Shown here: positions 17,127 to 25,952 of the stretch, piece after piece
Numbering within the stretch: position 1 is the first letter of the stretch
Layout: the number at the start of each line of letters is the position of its first letter
Assembly (NCBI RefSeq): GCF_029893805.1
Contig: NZ_JARXYP010000002.1
Coordinates: 8,928,001 to 8,992,000, forward strand
Length of the DNA: 64,000 nt
From: Streptomyces sp. SAI-135
Lineage (GTDB): Bacteria > Actinomycetota > Actinomycetes > Streptomycetales > Streptomycetaceae
Direction of reading: 5' to 3'
Notes under the pieces: generated by a model
Databases searched by the model: none
Told to the model about the DNA's origin: nothing
What the model saw: only the letters and a program-made list of their open reading frames with translations
Made by a program: the position numbers and the translations under genes

Positions 17127-18079
17127 AGCCCCGCCCTCTTGGAGGTCAGTCGCATGAAGCCGAAGCTCAGGACGAAGGTGATGACGGCGATGACCACCGA
17201 AATGGCCGCGGCCTGCTGGTAGTTGTTCCCCGACGCCACCGCGTAGGCCAGCATGTTCGGAGTGAACGTGCTGGAGATGTTCGAGGAGATCTGACGCAGC
17301 ACGGCCGGCTCGGCGTAGAGCTGGAGCGTGCCGATGATCGAGAAGACCGTGGTCAGGACGATCGACGGGAGGATGATGGGCACCTTGACGCGCCAGGCGA
17401 TCGTCCAGTTGGTCGCGCCGTCGATGCGGGCCGCCTCGTACAGCTCCTGCGGGATGGACTGCAGCGCCGCGTACATGATCAGCATGTTGTAGCCCGTCCA
17501 CAGCCACGTGGAGACGTTGGCCGTCGACCACAGCACCGCGCCCGGACCGAGGAAGTCCGGCTTGAGGCCGATGCCCTGGAAGAGCTCGACGACCGGGCTG
17601 AGTTGGGGCGAGTACAGGTACGACCACATGATCGCGGCGATCACACCGGGGACCGCGTAGGGCATGAAGGCCGTGATGCGGAAGAACGCCTTGAGCCGCA
17701 GCAGGGGTGTGTCCAGCAGCAGCGCGATGATCAGCGCGGTGAACAGCATGACCGGGACCTGGACGATGCCGAACAGCCCGATGCGGCCGATGCTGGCCCA
17801 GAACTCGCTGTTCTGGAAGACCTGCCCGTACTGCTCGAAGCCGCCGAACGTCGTGTACGAGGTGCCGTACTGGCCGGCGGTTCGCCGTACGACGCGGAAG
17901 CTCTGCCAGAGCGCGTAGCCGACCGGCACCAGGTAGAAGAGCACGAACGGCAGGAAGAAGGGGGTGACGAAGGCGAGGACGGTACCGGCCCGGGGGCCGC
18001 CGCCGCTGAGACGGCGACGGCCCCCCGGCGACTGCACCGCGCGGGGCGTGTCGGTGGCCCGGGTGGCGATGTCTGTCAT
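17123..18079 (-). CDS. Sugar ABC transporter permease (MalF-type)
   Basis: 318-residue permease with a basic, Pro/Gly-rich cytosolic tail and membrane segments from LAFVTPFFLPFVLFYLVP onward. The EAA loop is ELYEAARIDGATNWTIAW near residue 220. Start ATG 18079 lies 7 bases after the binding-protein stop, and the end overlaps the next permease by four bases. The tight spacing marks a single operon under the LacI-type operator at 19498. Confidence 0.94.
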   Translation of the reverse strand: MTDIATRATDTPRAVQSPGGRRRLSGGGPRAGTVLAFVTPFFLPFVLFYLVPVGYALWQSFRVVRRTAGQYGTSYTTFGGFEQYGQVFQNSEFWASIGRIGLFGIVQVPVMLFTALIIALLLDTPLLRLKAFFRITAFMPYAVPGVIAAIMWSYLYSPQLSPVVELFQGIGLKPDFLGPGAVLWSTANVSTWLWTGYNMLIMYAALQSIPQELYEAARIDGATNWTIAWRVKVPIILPSIVLTTVFSIIGTLQLYAEPAVLRQISSNISSTFTPNMLAYAVASGNNYQQAAAISVVIAVITFVLSFGFMRLTSKRAGL

Positions 18080-18086
18080 GCTGAGG

Positions 18087-19427
18087 TCACTTGCCCGCCG
18101 CGGCCGGGATGGCCTGGTCCTGCATGGACTTCAGTGCGGTCGCCTGTGCCTTGGCGAGGGCGTCACCGAGGGTCCCGTCTCCGGCGGCCGCCTTGGCCAT
18201 CGCGTCCTGCAGCGCCAGGTTCACCGTCTTCTGTGTCGGGCCCCAGGCGAAGCTGGTGTCGATCTTCTTGGACGAGTCTGCGAAGACGTCGAAGATCTTC
18301 TCGTTGTTGTAGTACGGAACTCCCTGGGAGAGGGCGGGCAGTCGGAGTCCGGCGTTCGCGGCCGGGTAGAGACCGCCGAGCTCGTTCTCCAGCGCGAGGG
18401 CCTCGGGGTCGCTGTTGAGCCAGGTGTTGAACTTCACCGACTCGTACAGGTGCTTGCTGCCCTTCATGAACGCGACGGTCGAGCCGCCCCAGTCACCCGA
18501 GGAGCCGTTCGAGCCCCAGGTCGGCATGGGCACGATCGACCACTTGCCTTCCTGCTTGGGGAGGTTGTCGCGGAACATGCTGTAGCCCCAGGCGGCGCCG
18601 ACGTAGCTGGCGAGCTGGTCCTTCTGGTAGGCGGCGTACATCTGCGTCGAGCCGTTGGCGAGGTCGGTGCGCACGAGCTTGTCGGAGATCAGCTTCTGCC
18701 AGTAGTCGGCGACCTGCCTGCTCTGCTCCGACTCGACGGTGACGTGCCACTTGTCGCCCGAGTAGCTGTACATCTCGGCGTTGTTCTGCCAGAGCAGACC
18801 GTTGAACCACTCGGCGTTGTTCGGGTCGAAGAACGTGATGTCCAGCTCGGGGTCCGCCTTGTGCAGCTGCCGCGCGGCCGTCGCGTACTCGTCCCAGGTC
18901 TTGGGGATCGCGATGCCGTGCTTCTCGAAGAGGTCACTGCGGACGAAGAGCGCCATCGGGCCGGTGTCCTGCGGCAGCGCGAACACGCCGGTTTCGCCGA
19001 AGCTCGTCTGGGACCAGGTCCAGGGGACGAACTTGGACTTGGCGGCGGTGGCGTCCTTGCAGGCGGAGGCGTCGACGAAGGCGCTCTGCGTGCGCAGGTT
19101 GGGCAGTTCGTCGTAGCCGACCTGCGCCAGGTCGGGTGCCTTGCCCGCCTTGAGGGCGTTGCCGAGGATGCCGTACTGATCGTTGGAGATGTTCTTCGTC
19201 TCGACCTGGATGTCCGGGTTCTTCTTGTTCCACAGCGCGACGACCTTGTCCATGCCGGGAACGGTGTTCCAATACTGGAGGACGACCTTCCCCTTGGCGG
19301 GGGCGCACGAGGGTGCGGCGGCCTTGTCCGAGTCGGTGGGCGACGAGGAGCAGCCGGCGAGGAGTACAGCGATACCGGTGGCCGTGGCGAGGGCGGCGAG
19401 GCGCGTGCGCGTATCTGTGTTGCTCAT
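18087..19427 (-). CDS. Extracellular sugar-binding lipoprotein
   Basis: 446-residue family 1 solute-binding lipoprotein. Start ATG 19427 is followed by a short basic region, a hydrophobic stretch and the lipobox LLAGC, then a Ser/Thr/Asp linker. The mature part has the usual maltose-binding-like features (VVLQYWNTVPGMD, PMALFVRSDLFEKHGI, GGSTVAFMKGSKH). It heads the operon with two permeases, GH38 and GH2, and is divergent from the LacI gene. It probably captures the oligosaccharide later cut by the two cytosolic glycosidases. The frame is open upstream to 19679, but that part crosses the operator region and lacks a signal peptide. Confidence 0.94.
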   Translation of the reverse strand: MSNTDTRTRLAALATATGIAVLLAGCSSSPTDSDKAAAPSCAPAKGKVVLQYWNTVPGMDKVVALWNKKNPDIQVETKNISNDQYGILGNALKAGKAPDLAQVGYDELPNLRTQSAFVDASACKDATAAKSKFVPWTWSQTSFGETGVFALPQDTGPMALFVRSDLFEKHGIAIPKTWDEYATAARQLHKADPELDITFFDPNNAEWFNGLLWQNNAEMYSYSGDKWHVTVESEQSRQVADYWQKLISDKLVRTDLANGSTQMYAAYQKDQLASYVGAAWGYSMFRDNLPKQEGKWSIVPMPTWGSNGSSGDWGGSTVAFMKGSKHLYESVKFNTWLNSDPEALALENELGGLYPAANAGLRLPALSQGVPYYNNEKIFDVFADSSKKIDTSFAWGPTQKTVNLALQDAMAKAAAGDGTLGDALAKAQATALKSMQDQAIPAAAGK

Positions 19428-19485
19428 GTTTTCCGTTCCCAGAGAACGACTGGCGGCGGGTGCCTGGGCGGTTGGAACAAAGCGC

Positions 19486-19511
19486 CGTGAGCGGTAACGT
19501 GAGCGCTCACG
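19486..19511. promoter_or_regulatory. LacI-type operator CGTGAGCGCTCACG with flanking half-site
   Basis: Perfect 14-bp palindrome at 19498-19511, plus a direct repeat of its left half, CGTGAGCG, at 19486-19493, one helical turn away. It sits between the divergent binding-protein and LacI genes, 71 bases upstream of the former. The central CG and GAGCGCTC core are typical of LacI-family operators, so repression by the adjacent regulator is expected. Confidence 0.8.
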
Positions 19512-19594
19512 GGAGCGAGGCGATTCGGAGTCTGCGCTTATGTACGGACAAGTGTCAAGGCTCTGAAGTGACACCGAACAGACAGAGGTGAGGG

Positions 19595-20596
19595 ATGGCG
19601 TCGTCGGCGAACGGTCCGCGCAGGATGACCATCGACGATGTGGCGCGGGCCGTCGGAGTGTCGCGGCAGACCGTGTCACGGGCCCTGAACGACAAGGGCG
19701 AGATCGACGCCTCCACGAAGCAGCGCGTGCTGGACGCCGCCCAGGAGCTGGGCTACCGGCCCAGCCGCTTCGCCCGGGGACTCGTACGGCAGGACTCCAT
19801 AACCATCGGCCTGGTCATCCCCGACCTGCTCAACCCCTTCTTCACCGAGGTCGCCGCCGCGGCTCTGGAGGCAGCACGCAAGCGCGGCTGGCACGTCGTG
19901 GTCTACGACACCGGCGACAGCGTCCAGGAGGAGCGCGGCACTCTGGAGGTCATCGCCTCACAGGTGGACGCCGTCGTGGGTTACCTCACCCTGCCCGAGG
20001 ACGAGATCGACAAGCTGATCCGCGGGCTTCCTGTCGTGCTCATCGACCGCGACCACCGCGCCGAGCGGTTCAACGCCATCAGCATCGACGGCGCGGCGGG
20101 CGTCCACGACGCGATCAGGCACCTGGTCGACGCGGGGAACCACCGCATCGGCATGCTCGACCATGCCGCACGCTCCGAGCCCAGCATCCGTCACCGCTGG
20201 TACGCCGCCGCCATGGCCGCCCACGGCCTGGAGCCCGCCGCGGTCAGCCGTGCCGAGCAGAGCATCGAGGGTGGAGAACACGCGTTGTGTGAACTCCTCA
20301 CCGAACATCCCGACGTGACCGCCGTGTTCACGTTCAACGACATCATCGCCATCGGAGCACTGCGCGCCGCGCGAAGGCTCGGCCGCCGGGTGCCCGAAGA
20401 CCTCGCGGTCATCGGCTTCGACGGCCTCCAGCTCGGCACCCTCGTCGAGCCCGCCCTGACCACCGTCGCCCTGGACACCCGCGAACTCGGAGTTCTCGCC
20501 GTCGAGCAGGCCGGACGGCTGCTGGCCCGCAGCGGACCACTCAGCCACGACGAGGCGGCGGTCAAAGCCACCTTGCGGCTGCGCAAGTCCGCCTAG
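19595..20596 (+). CDS. LacI-family repressor of the GH38/GH2 operon
   Basis: 333-residue LacI-family repressor. The N-terminal helix-turn-helix reads MTIDDVARAVGVSRQTVSRA, followed by the hinge helix (VLDAAQELGYRPSRFARGL). The rest is a periplasmic-binding-like effector domain ending in the dimer interface (VPEDLAVIGFDG). Start ATG 19595 has GAGGTGAGGG directly upstream. It is divergent from the importer operon with a LacI palindrome between them, so it should derepress when the imported sugar or its product binds. Confidence 0.93.
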   Translation: MASSANGPRRMTIDDVARAVGVSRQTVSRALNDKGEIDASTKQRVLDAAQELGYRPSRFARGLVRQDSITIGLVIPDLLNPFFTEVAAAALEAARKRGWHVVVYDTGDSVQEERGTLEVIASQVDAVVGYLTLPEDEIDKLIRGLPVVLIDRDHRAERFNAISIDGAAGVHDAIRHLVDAGNHRIGMLDHAARSEPSIRHRWYAAAMAAHGLEPAAVSRAEQSIEGGEHALCELLTEHPDVTAVFTFNDIIAIGALRAARRLGRRVPEDLAVIGFDGLQLGTLVEPALTTVALDTRELGVLAVEQAGRLLARSGPLSHDEAAVKATLRLRKSA

Positions 20597-21021
20597 GGCA
20601 TCTCCTGCGGTTCATCTGACCGGTTGCCGGGTGTCGTGACGGGCGTCGAGTGGCGAGGAACGGACCGCTGCTGCCGGATCGGACGCCGAGGCTGGGCAGG
20701 AGATTGCGGATCACCGTCGTGTGCTCGGCGCGGTCGCCTTCAAGCACCGCGGCACGGAGAAGGTCTGCCACGCCCTGCTCGCCCTGGCCGACTTTGGAGG
20801 CGACCAGGGCGCCCACCTACTTTGTCCTGATCGTAGAAAAAGTTGAGCGATCTCGCGTCAAAGGGGTTACGCGCCGGATTCAGGACCGCTAACTTCCTTG
20901 GACTGGACCGGTCATGTGCATGCGGTGTGCGGGCCGGTTCGAGGCGCGACGGCGCGCGCCTGCACTTCCCGAACAGGGCCGATCGGGTCCTGCACTCAAC
21001 CCCACACCTCGGGAGACGTCT
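20597..21021. other. Intergenic stretch upstream of sugar dehydrogenase gene
   Basis: 425 bases with no gene I can support. One frame at about 20700-20847 (+) shows coding-like codon use (QEIADHRRVLGAVAF) but lacks a start and a recognisable family, so it may be a gene remnant. An AT-rich patch at 20828-20860 could hold the promoter of the next gene. CCGATCGG inside an imperfect inverted repeat (20975-20990) lies 32 bases before the start codon. Confidence 0.3.
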
Positions 21022-23877
21022 GTGCGCAAGAAAGTCGTCAGACTCGCAAGACCCAGACCCCTCCGCTCACTGGCGCTGGCGTTGGCGTGCACCGTCGGTT
21101 GCCTCCTGCCTGGAACTGCGGCTGCCGCCGCGCCGGATCCGGTCGGCCGCACTGCTGCGGCGGCGGTCGAGTTCCAGCAGGTCACGCTGGCCAAGGGCGT
21201 GGCCGAGACGGGGGAGCCCATGACGCTCGCCGTGCTGCCGAACAGTTCGGTGCTGCACACCTCGCGTGACGGCACGCTGCGTCTGACGGACGCGGCCGGA
21301 AGCACGACGGTGGCGGGCAAGCTCGATGTATACAGTCACGACGAGGAGGGCCTGCAAGGCGTCGCGGTGGACCCGGCCTTCGCCTCCAACCGCTTCGTCT
21401 ACCTGTACTACGCCCCGAAGTTGAGCACGCCGGCCGGCGATGCTCCCTCCGACGGGTCGGCCTCCGACTTCACCCCCTTCGACGGCGTCAACCGGCTGTC
21501 CCGGTTCATCCTGAAGGCCGACAACACCCTGGATCTGGCCAGCGAGAAGAAGATCCTCGACGTTCCGGCCTCGCGCGGCATCTGCTGTCACGTCGGCGGG
21601 GACATCGACTTCGACGCGGTGGGCAACCTCTACCTCTCGACCGGCGACGACTCCAACCCCTTCGCCTCCGACGGCTACACCCCGATCGACGAGCGTGCCA
21701 CCCGCAACCCCGCCTACGACGCCCAGCGCTCGGCGGGCAACACCAACGACCTGCGTGGCAAGGTACTGCGCATCAAGGTCAACGCGGACGGGACGTACTC
21801 CGTCCCGAGCGGCAACCTCTTCGCGCCCGGCACCGCCAAGACCCGCCCCGAGATCTATGCGATGGGCTTCCGCAACCCCTTCCGCATGAGCGTGGACAAG
21901 GCCACGGGCATCGTCTACCTCGGCGACTACGGCCCCGACGCCGGCACCGCGGCGCCCGGGCGCGGACCCGAGGGCCAGGTCGAGTTCAACCGCATCACCC
22001 AGGCCGGCAACTACGGCTGGCCGTACTGCACCGGCAACAACGACGCCTACACCGACTACGACTTCGCCACCAACACCTCGGGCAGCACCTTCTCCTGCTC
22101 CGCCCCCAAGAACACCTCACCGCGCAACACCGGCCTGACGGACCTGCCCCCGGCGCGACCGGCCTGGATCCCCTACAGCGGCACGTCCGTACCGGAGTTC
22201 GGCGGCGGCTCCGAGTCCCCGATGGGCGGCCCGGTCTATCGCTACGACGCCGCGTCCACCTCCGAGGTCAAGTTCCCCCAGGAGTACGACGGGGACTTCT
22301 TCGCCGGCGAGTTCGGGCGCCGCTGGATCAAGCGCATCGAGGCCGGCGGCGACGGCACCGTGCAGTCCATCAACGCCTTCCCCTGGAGCGGCACCCAGGT
22401 GATGGACATGGCCTTCGGCCCGGACGGCGCCCTGTACGTCCTCGACTACGGCACCGGCTACTTCAACGGCGACGAGAACTCCGCCCTGTACCGCATCGAG
22501 CACGTCACCGACGGGCTCGCCCCGATCGCGGAGGCCAAGGCGGACATCACCTCCGGAAAGGCACCGCTCGCGGTCTCCTTCTCCTCGGCCGGCAGTTCCG
22601 ACCCGGACGGTGGCGCTCTCACCTACGCCTGGACCTTCGGCGACGGCGCGACCTCCACCGCCGCCAATCCCTCGCACACCTACACGGCCAACGGCCAGTA
22701 CACGGCGACGCTGAAGGTGACCGACCCGACCGGCAAGAGCGCGACGGCATCCGTGCAGATCACCGTCGGCAACACCGCTCCCAGCGTGAAGATCGACCTG
22801 CCCGCGGACGGCCGTATCTACGACTTCGGTTCCGCCATCCCCTTCAAGGTGACGGTGACCGACCCCGAGGACGGCACCATCGACTGCTCCCGGGTCAAGG
22901 TCTCCTTCATCGTCGGACACGACAGCCACGGCCACCCGCAGACCTCGGCGACGGGATGCACGGGCACGCTGCAGACCCTGGCCGACGGCGAACACGACCC
23001 CAACGCCAACATCTTCGGTGTCCTCGACGCCGAGTACACCGACAAGGGCGCGAACGGCCAGCCCGCGCTGACCACGCACGACCAGCACATCGTCCAGCCC
23101 TCCCACCGGCAGGCCGAGCACTACGGCGCTTCCGCCGGAGTAGATGTCATCGCGCACGGTCCGGCGCACGGCGGCAAGACCGTCGGGAACATCGACAACG
23201 GCGACTGGATCTCCTTCACCCCGTACGCCCTCGACAACGCCACCCAGTTCACCGCCAGGGTCTCCTCCGCGGGCGCGGGGGGCACGATCGAAGTACGCGC
23301 CGGATCCCCGACCGGCACCCTGCTCGGCACGGCGACTGTCCCGGTGACCGGCGGCTGGGAGACCTTCCAGGACGTGACCACGGGCCTGACCAACCAGCCC
23401 GGCTCCACCACGCAGTTGTACCTCGTCTTCAAGGGCGGCTCCGGAGCGCTCTTCGACGTCGACGAGTTCTCCTTCACCACCTCCGGCGGCGGAGTCCGCT
23501 CGGGCGCGGTCAAGGGCGTGAACAGCAAGTGCCTGGACGTCGACAACGCCAACACCGCCGACGGCACCAAGATCCAACTGTGGACCTGCAACGGCACCAG
23601 CGCCCAGACCTGGACCATCGCCGCGGACAGCACGATTCAGGCGCTGGGCAAGTGTCTGGACGTGTCCGGCGGTGGCTCCGCTGACGGGACGAAGGTGCAG
23701 TTGTGGACGTGCAACGGCAGCGGCGCCCAGAAGTGGGCGCCGCAGACCGACGGCACCGTCCGCAACCCGCAGTCCGCCAAGTGCCTGGACGCGTCCGGCG
23801 GCACCTGGAACGACGGCACACCGGTCCACCTGTGGACCTGCCACACCGGCCCCAACCAGAAATGGACCCTTCCGTAG
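21022..23877 (+). CDS. Secreted PQQ-type sugar dehydrogenase with PKD, CBM6-like and CBM13 domains
   Basis: 951-residue secreted protein. A signal peptide spans about 1-36 (basic start, hydrophobic core, AAAAA). Residues 50-495 are a beta-propeller of the glucose/sorbosone dehydrogenase family (EEGLQGVAVDPAFASNRFVY, GFRNPFRMSVD, YGWPYC), which oxidise sugars with PQQ in characterised members. A PKD domain (500-583, SSDPDGGALTYAWTFGDG), a CBM6-like module (about 696-818) and a CBM13 beta-trefoil (about 828-951) follow. Start GTG 21022 has GGGAG 7 nt upstream. It lies 17 bases before the ThuA-DUF1080 gene, whose CBM13 is nearly identical, so the two probably act together on one extracellular glycan. 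Confidence 0.9.
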   Translation: MRKKVVRLARPRPLRSLALALACTVGCLLPGTAAAAAPDPVGRTAAAAVEFQQVTLAKGVAETGEPMTLAVLPNSSVLHTSRDGTLRLTDAAGSTTVAGKLDVYSHDEEGLQGVAVDPAFASNRFVYLYYAPKLSTPAGDAPSDGSASDFTPFDGVNRLSRFILKADNTLDLASEKKILDVPASRGICCHVGGDIDFDAVGNLYLSTGDDSNPFASDGYTPIDERATRNPAYDAQRSAGNTNDLRGKVLRIKVNADGTYSVPSGNLFAPGTAKTRPEIYAMGFRNPFRMSVDKATGIVYLGDYGPDAGTAAPGRGPEGQVEFNRITQAGNYGWPYCTGNNDAYTDYDFATNTSGSTFSCSAPKNTSPRNTGLTDLPPARPAWIPYSGTSVPEFGGGSESPMGGPVYRYDAASTSEVKFPQEYDGDFFAGEFGRRWIKRIEAGGDGTVQSINAFPWSGTQVMDMAFGPDGALYVLDYGTGYFNGDENSALYRIEHVTDGLAPIAEAKADITSGKAPLAVSFSSAGSSDPDGGALTYAWTFGDGATSTAANPSHTYTANGQYTATLKVTDPTGKSATASVQITVGNTAPSVKIDLPADGRIYDFGSAIPFKVTVTDPEDGTIDCSRVKVSFIVGHDSHGHPQTSATGCTGTLQTLADGEHDPNANIFGVLDAEYTDKGANGQPALTTHDQHIVQPSHRQAEHYGASAGVDVIAHGPAHGGKTVGNIDNGDWISFTPYALDNATQFTARVSSAGAGGTIEVRAGSPTGTLLGTATVPVTGGWETFQDVTTGLTNQPGSTTQLYLVFKGGSGALFDVDEFSFTTSGGGVRSGAVKGVNSKCLDVDNANTADGTKIQLWTCNGTSAQTWTIAADSTIQALGKCLDVSGGGSADGTKVQLWTCNGSGAQKWAPQTDGTVRNPQSAKCLDASGGTWNDGTPVHLWTCHTGPNQKWTLP
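23505..23874 (+). repeat. CBM13-encoding DNA repeat, copy 1
   Basis: About 370 bases encoding the ricin-type module at the end of the dehydrogenase gene. It is repeated almost base for base at 25305-25676. The last 120 bases (from GTCCGCAACCCGCAGTCCGC on) look identical, silent positions included. Such identity points to recent duplication or gene conversion. Confidence 0.9.
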
Positions 23878-23894
23878 AAAGGAGGCGACTTCAC

Positions 23895-25679
23895 ATGCGT
23901 AAGCAACTCACAGCTGTTCTCGGCCTGTTCACCGGCCTTGCGCTCTGTCTGGCCCCGCAGGCCACCGCCCTGCCCACCCGGGCGGACCAAGCGGCCGCCC
24001 CGGCCCGGCAGGCGGCACCGGCCGCTGCCCACCCCGCGGCACAGGCGGCTGCCGATCCGGCGTACAAGATCCTCGTGTTCTCCCGGACCGCGGGATTCCG
24101 GCATTCCTCGATCGACGACGGCATCGCGGCACTGCGGGCCCTCGGCACAGAGAACAACTTCACCGTGGACGCGTCCGAGGACCCGCAGGCCTTCACCACC
24201 GGCAACCTCGGCCAGTACAAGGCGGTCGTCTTCCTCTCCACCACCGGTGACGTGCTGGGCGACGCCCAGCAGACCGCCTTCGAGCAGTACATCAAGGGCG
24301 GCGGGGGCTATGTCGGCATCCACGCGGCCGCCGACACCGAATACGACTGGCCGTTCTACGAGGGCCTGGCAGGAGCCCTGTTCCACTCCCACCCGGCGAT
24401 CCAGACCGCCACCGTCAAGGTGGAGGACCGGGCCCATGACGCCACCGCCCACCTCGGCGCCACCTGGCAGCGCACCGACGAGTGGTACAACTACCGCACC
24501 AACCCCCGCCAGACGGCCCACGTGCTCGCCTCGCTGGACGAGTCCAGCTACACGGGTGGGAACATGTCCGGAGACCACCCCATCGCCTGGTGCAAGGACT
24601 ACCAGGGCGGCCGGGCCTTCTACACCGGCGGCGGCCACACCGACGAGTCGTTCGGCGACGTCGCCTTCCGCCGTCACCTCCTCGGCGGCATCCGCTGGGC
24701 CGCCGGCATGACCGAGGCGGACTGCCGCGCCGAGACCGGCTACACCTCCCTGTTCGACGGCTCCTCCACATCCGGCTGGAAGCAGGCGGGCCCGGGCGGC
24801 TTCACCCTCGCCGACGGCAGCCTCACCTCCTACGGCGGACTGGGCATGCTCTGGTACTCCGCGAAGGAGTTCACCGGCGACTACTCCCTCAAGCTCGACT
24901 GGAAGATGGCCGGCGACGACAACTCCGGTGTCCTCATCGGCTTCCCAGCCTCCGACGACCCCTGGTCGGCCGTGAACAACGGCTACGAGATCCAGATCGA
25001 CGCCACCGACGCGGCCGACCGCACCACGGGCGCGGTGTACGGCTTCAAGTCCGCCGACCTTGCGGCACGCGACACCGCACTGAACCCGCCGGGGGAGTGG
25101 AACACGTACGAACTCAAGGTCACCGGCGAACGGTTGGAGATCTTCCTCAACGGCGTGAAGATCAACGACTTCACCAACACCGACCCCGTCCGCAGCCTGC
25201 AACAGGGCTACATCGGCATCCAGAACCACGGCGACGGCGACGACGTCGCGTTCCGCAACATCCGGATCAAGCCGTCGGGCGACACCCCGCCCGGACCCCG
25301 CTCTGGTGAGGTGAAGGGGGTCAACGGCAAGTGCCTGGACGTCGACAACGCCAACACGGCCGACGGGACGAAGGTCCAGTTGTGGACCTGCAACGGCACC
25401 GGCGCCCAGAAGTGGACGATCGCCGCGGACGGCACGGTGCAGGCGCTGGGCAAGTGCCTGGACGTGTCCGGCGGTGCCTCCGCTGACGGGACGAAGGTGC
25501 AGTTGTGGACGTGCAATGGCAGCGGTGCCCAGAAGTGGGCGCCCCAGGCCGACGGCACCGTCCGCAACCCGCAGTCCGCCAAGTGCCTGGACGCGTCCGG
25601 CGGCACCTGGAACGACGGCACACCGGTCCACCTGTGGACCTGCCACACCGGCCCCAACCAGAAATGGACCCTGCCCTGA
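23895..25679 (+). CDS. Secreted ThuA-like + DUF1080 (3-keto-glycoside hydrolase-like) protein with CBM13
   Basis: 594-residue secreted protein. A signal peptide (MRKQLTAVLGLFTGLALCLA) leads into an Ala/Pro-rich linker. Residues 56-277 are a ThuA-like domain (KILVFSRTAGFRHSSIDDGI, GGGGYVGIHAAADTEYDW, GRAFYTGGGH). Residues 282-459 are a DUF1080 jelly-roll (YTSLFDGSSTSGW, GEWNTYELKV), a family annotated as 3-keto-disaccharide hydrolase. Residues 471-594 are CBM13. Start ATG 23895 has AAGGAGG 9 nt upstream and lies 17 bases after the dehydrogenase stop. ThuA proteins act on 3-keto-disaccharides in trehalose use (family knowledge). The neighbour may supply the oxidised substrate (inference). Confidence 0.9.
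   Translation: MRKQLTAVLGLFTGLALCLAPQATALPTRADQAAAPARQAAPAAAHPAAQAAADPAYKILVFSRTAGFRHSSIDDGIAALRALGTENNFTVDASEDPQAFTTGNLGQYKAVVFLSTTGDVLGDAQQTAFEQYIKGGGGYVGIHAAADTEYDWPFYEGLAGALFHSHPAIQTATVKVEDRAHDATAHLGATWQRTDEWYNYRTNPRQTAHVLASLDESSYTGGNMSGDHPIAWCKDYQGGRAFYTGGGHTDESFGDVAFRRHLLGGIRWAAGMTEADCRAETGYTSLFDGSSTSGWKQAGPGGFTLADGSLTSYGGLGMLWYSAKEFTGDYSLKLDWKMAGDDNSGVLIGFPASDDPWSAVNNGYEIQIDATDAADRTTGAVYGFKSADLAARDTALNPPGEWNTYELKVTGERLEIFLNGVKINDFTNTDPVRSLQQGYIGIQNHGDGDDVAFRNIRIKPSGDTPPGPRSGEVKGVNGKCLDVDNANTADGTKVQLWTCNGTGAQKWTIAADGTVQALGKCLDVSGGASADGTKVQLWTCNGSGAQKWAPQADGTVRNPQSAKCLDASGGTWNDGTPVHLWTCHTGPNQKWTLP
25305..25676 (+). repeat. CBM13-encoding DNA repeat, copy 2
   Basis: Second copy of the ricin-type module, at the end of the ThuA-DUF1080 gene. 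Differences from copy 1 are scattered single bases in the first two thirds (for example GGCACCGGC for GGCACCAGC); the final third is essentially identical. Confidence 0.9.
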
Positions 25680-25723
25680 CACCTTGAGCAGTCGTCCGGC
25701 CGTCCTGCGTGTGACGACGTGAC

Positions 25724-25762
25724 GGGTGGGGGCCGTGGAGCGCAACCCCGCGGCCCTCACCC
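25724..25762 (+). terminator. Strong hairpin after ThuA-DUF1080 gene
   Basis: GGGTGGGGGCCG (25724-25735) pairs with CGGCCCTCACCC (25751-25762): a 12-bp stem with one G-U wobble and a 15-base loop, 45 bases past the stop codon. It should end the dehydrogenase-ThuA transcript. Confidence 0.65.
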
Positions 25763-25889
25763 GCAGCCGTTAACGGCCCCGCCTGCGGCTGGAGGACGCG
25801 CTCACCGAGGTCGGCGTACGGCGCCGTTGGGCGCTGTTGAGTATTCGATTGCTCGATCCGTTGACATGTACGCAATAGCGATGTCACTT

Positions 25890-25903
25890 TGAGAGCGCTC
25901 TCA
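25890..25903. promoter_or_regulatory. LacI/CebR-like operator TGAGAGCGCTCTCA upstream of GH64 gene
   Basis: Perfect 14-bp palindrome, 50 bases before the GH64 start. It differs from the CebR box TGGGAGCGCTCCCA only at the third base of each arm. A TTGACA hexamer at 25861-25866 lies just upstream, so the operator would sit at or just after the -10 region of that promoter. The box shares GAGCGCTC with the operator at 19498, but the outer bases differ, so a different LacI-family protein is likely. Confidence 0.7.
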
Positions 25904-25952
25904 CATCAGGTACGGACCAATCTCCCCCCTGCCCCCCACACGGAGGTGGAGC

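Noticed and set aside
20700..20847. Short coding-like frame before the sugar dehydrogenase gene
   Set aside because: It lacks a start, ribosome site and recognisable family; too short to call even as a pseudogene with confidence.
20975..20990. AGGGCCGATCGGGTCC as another copy of the ctaD/SLOG motif
   Set aside because: Only the left arm matches and the symmetry is shifted; GC-rich DNA gives such matches often.
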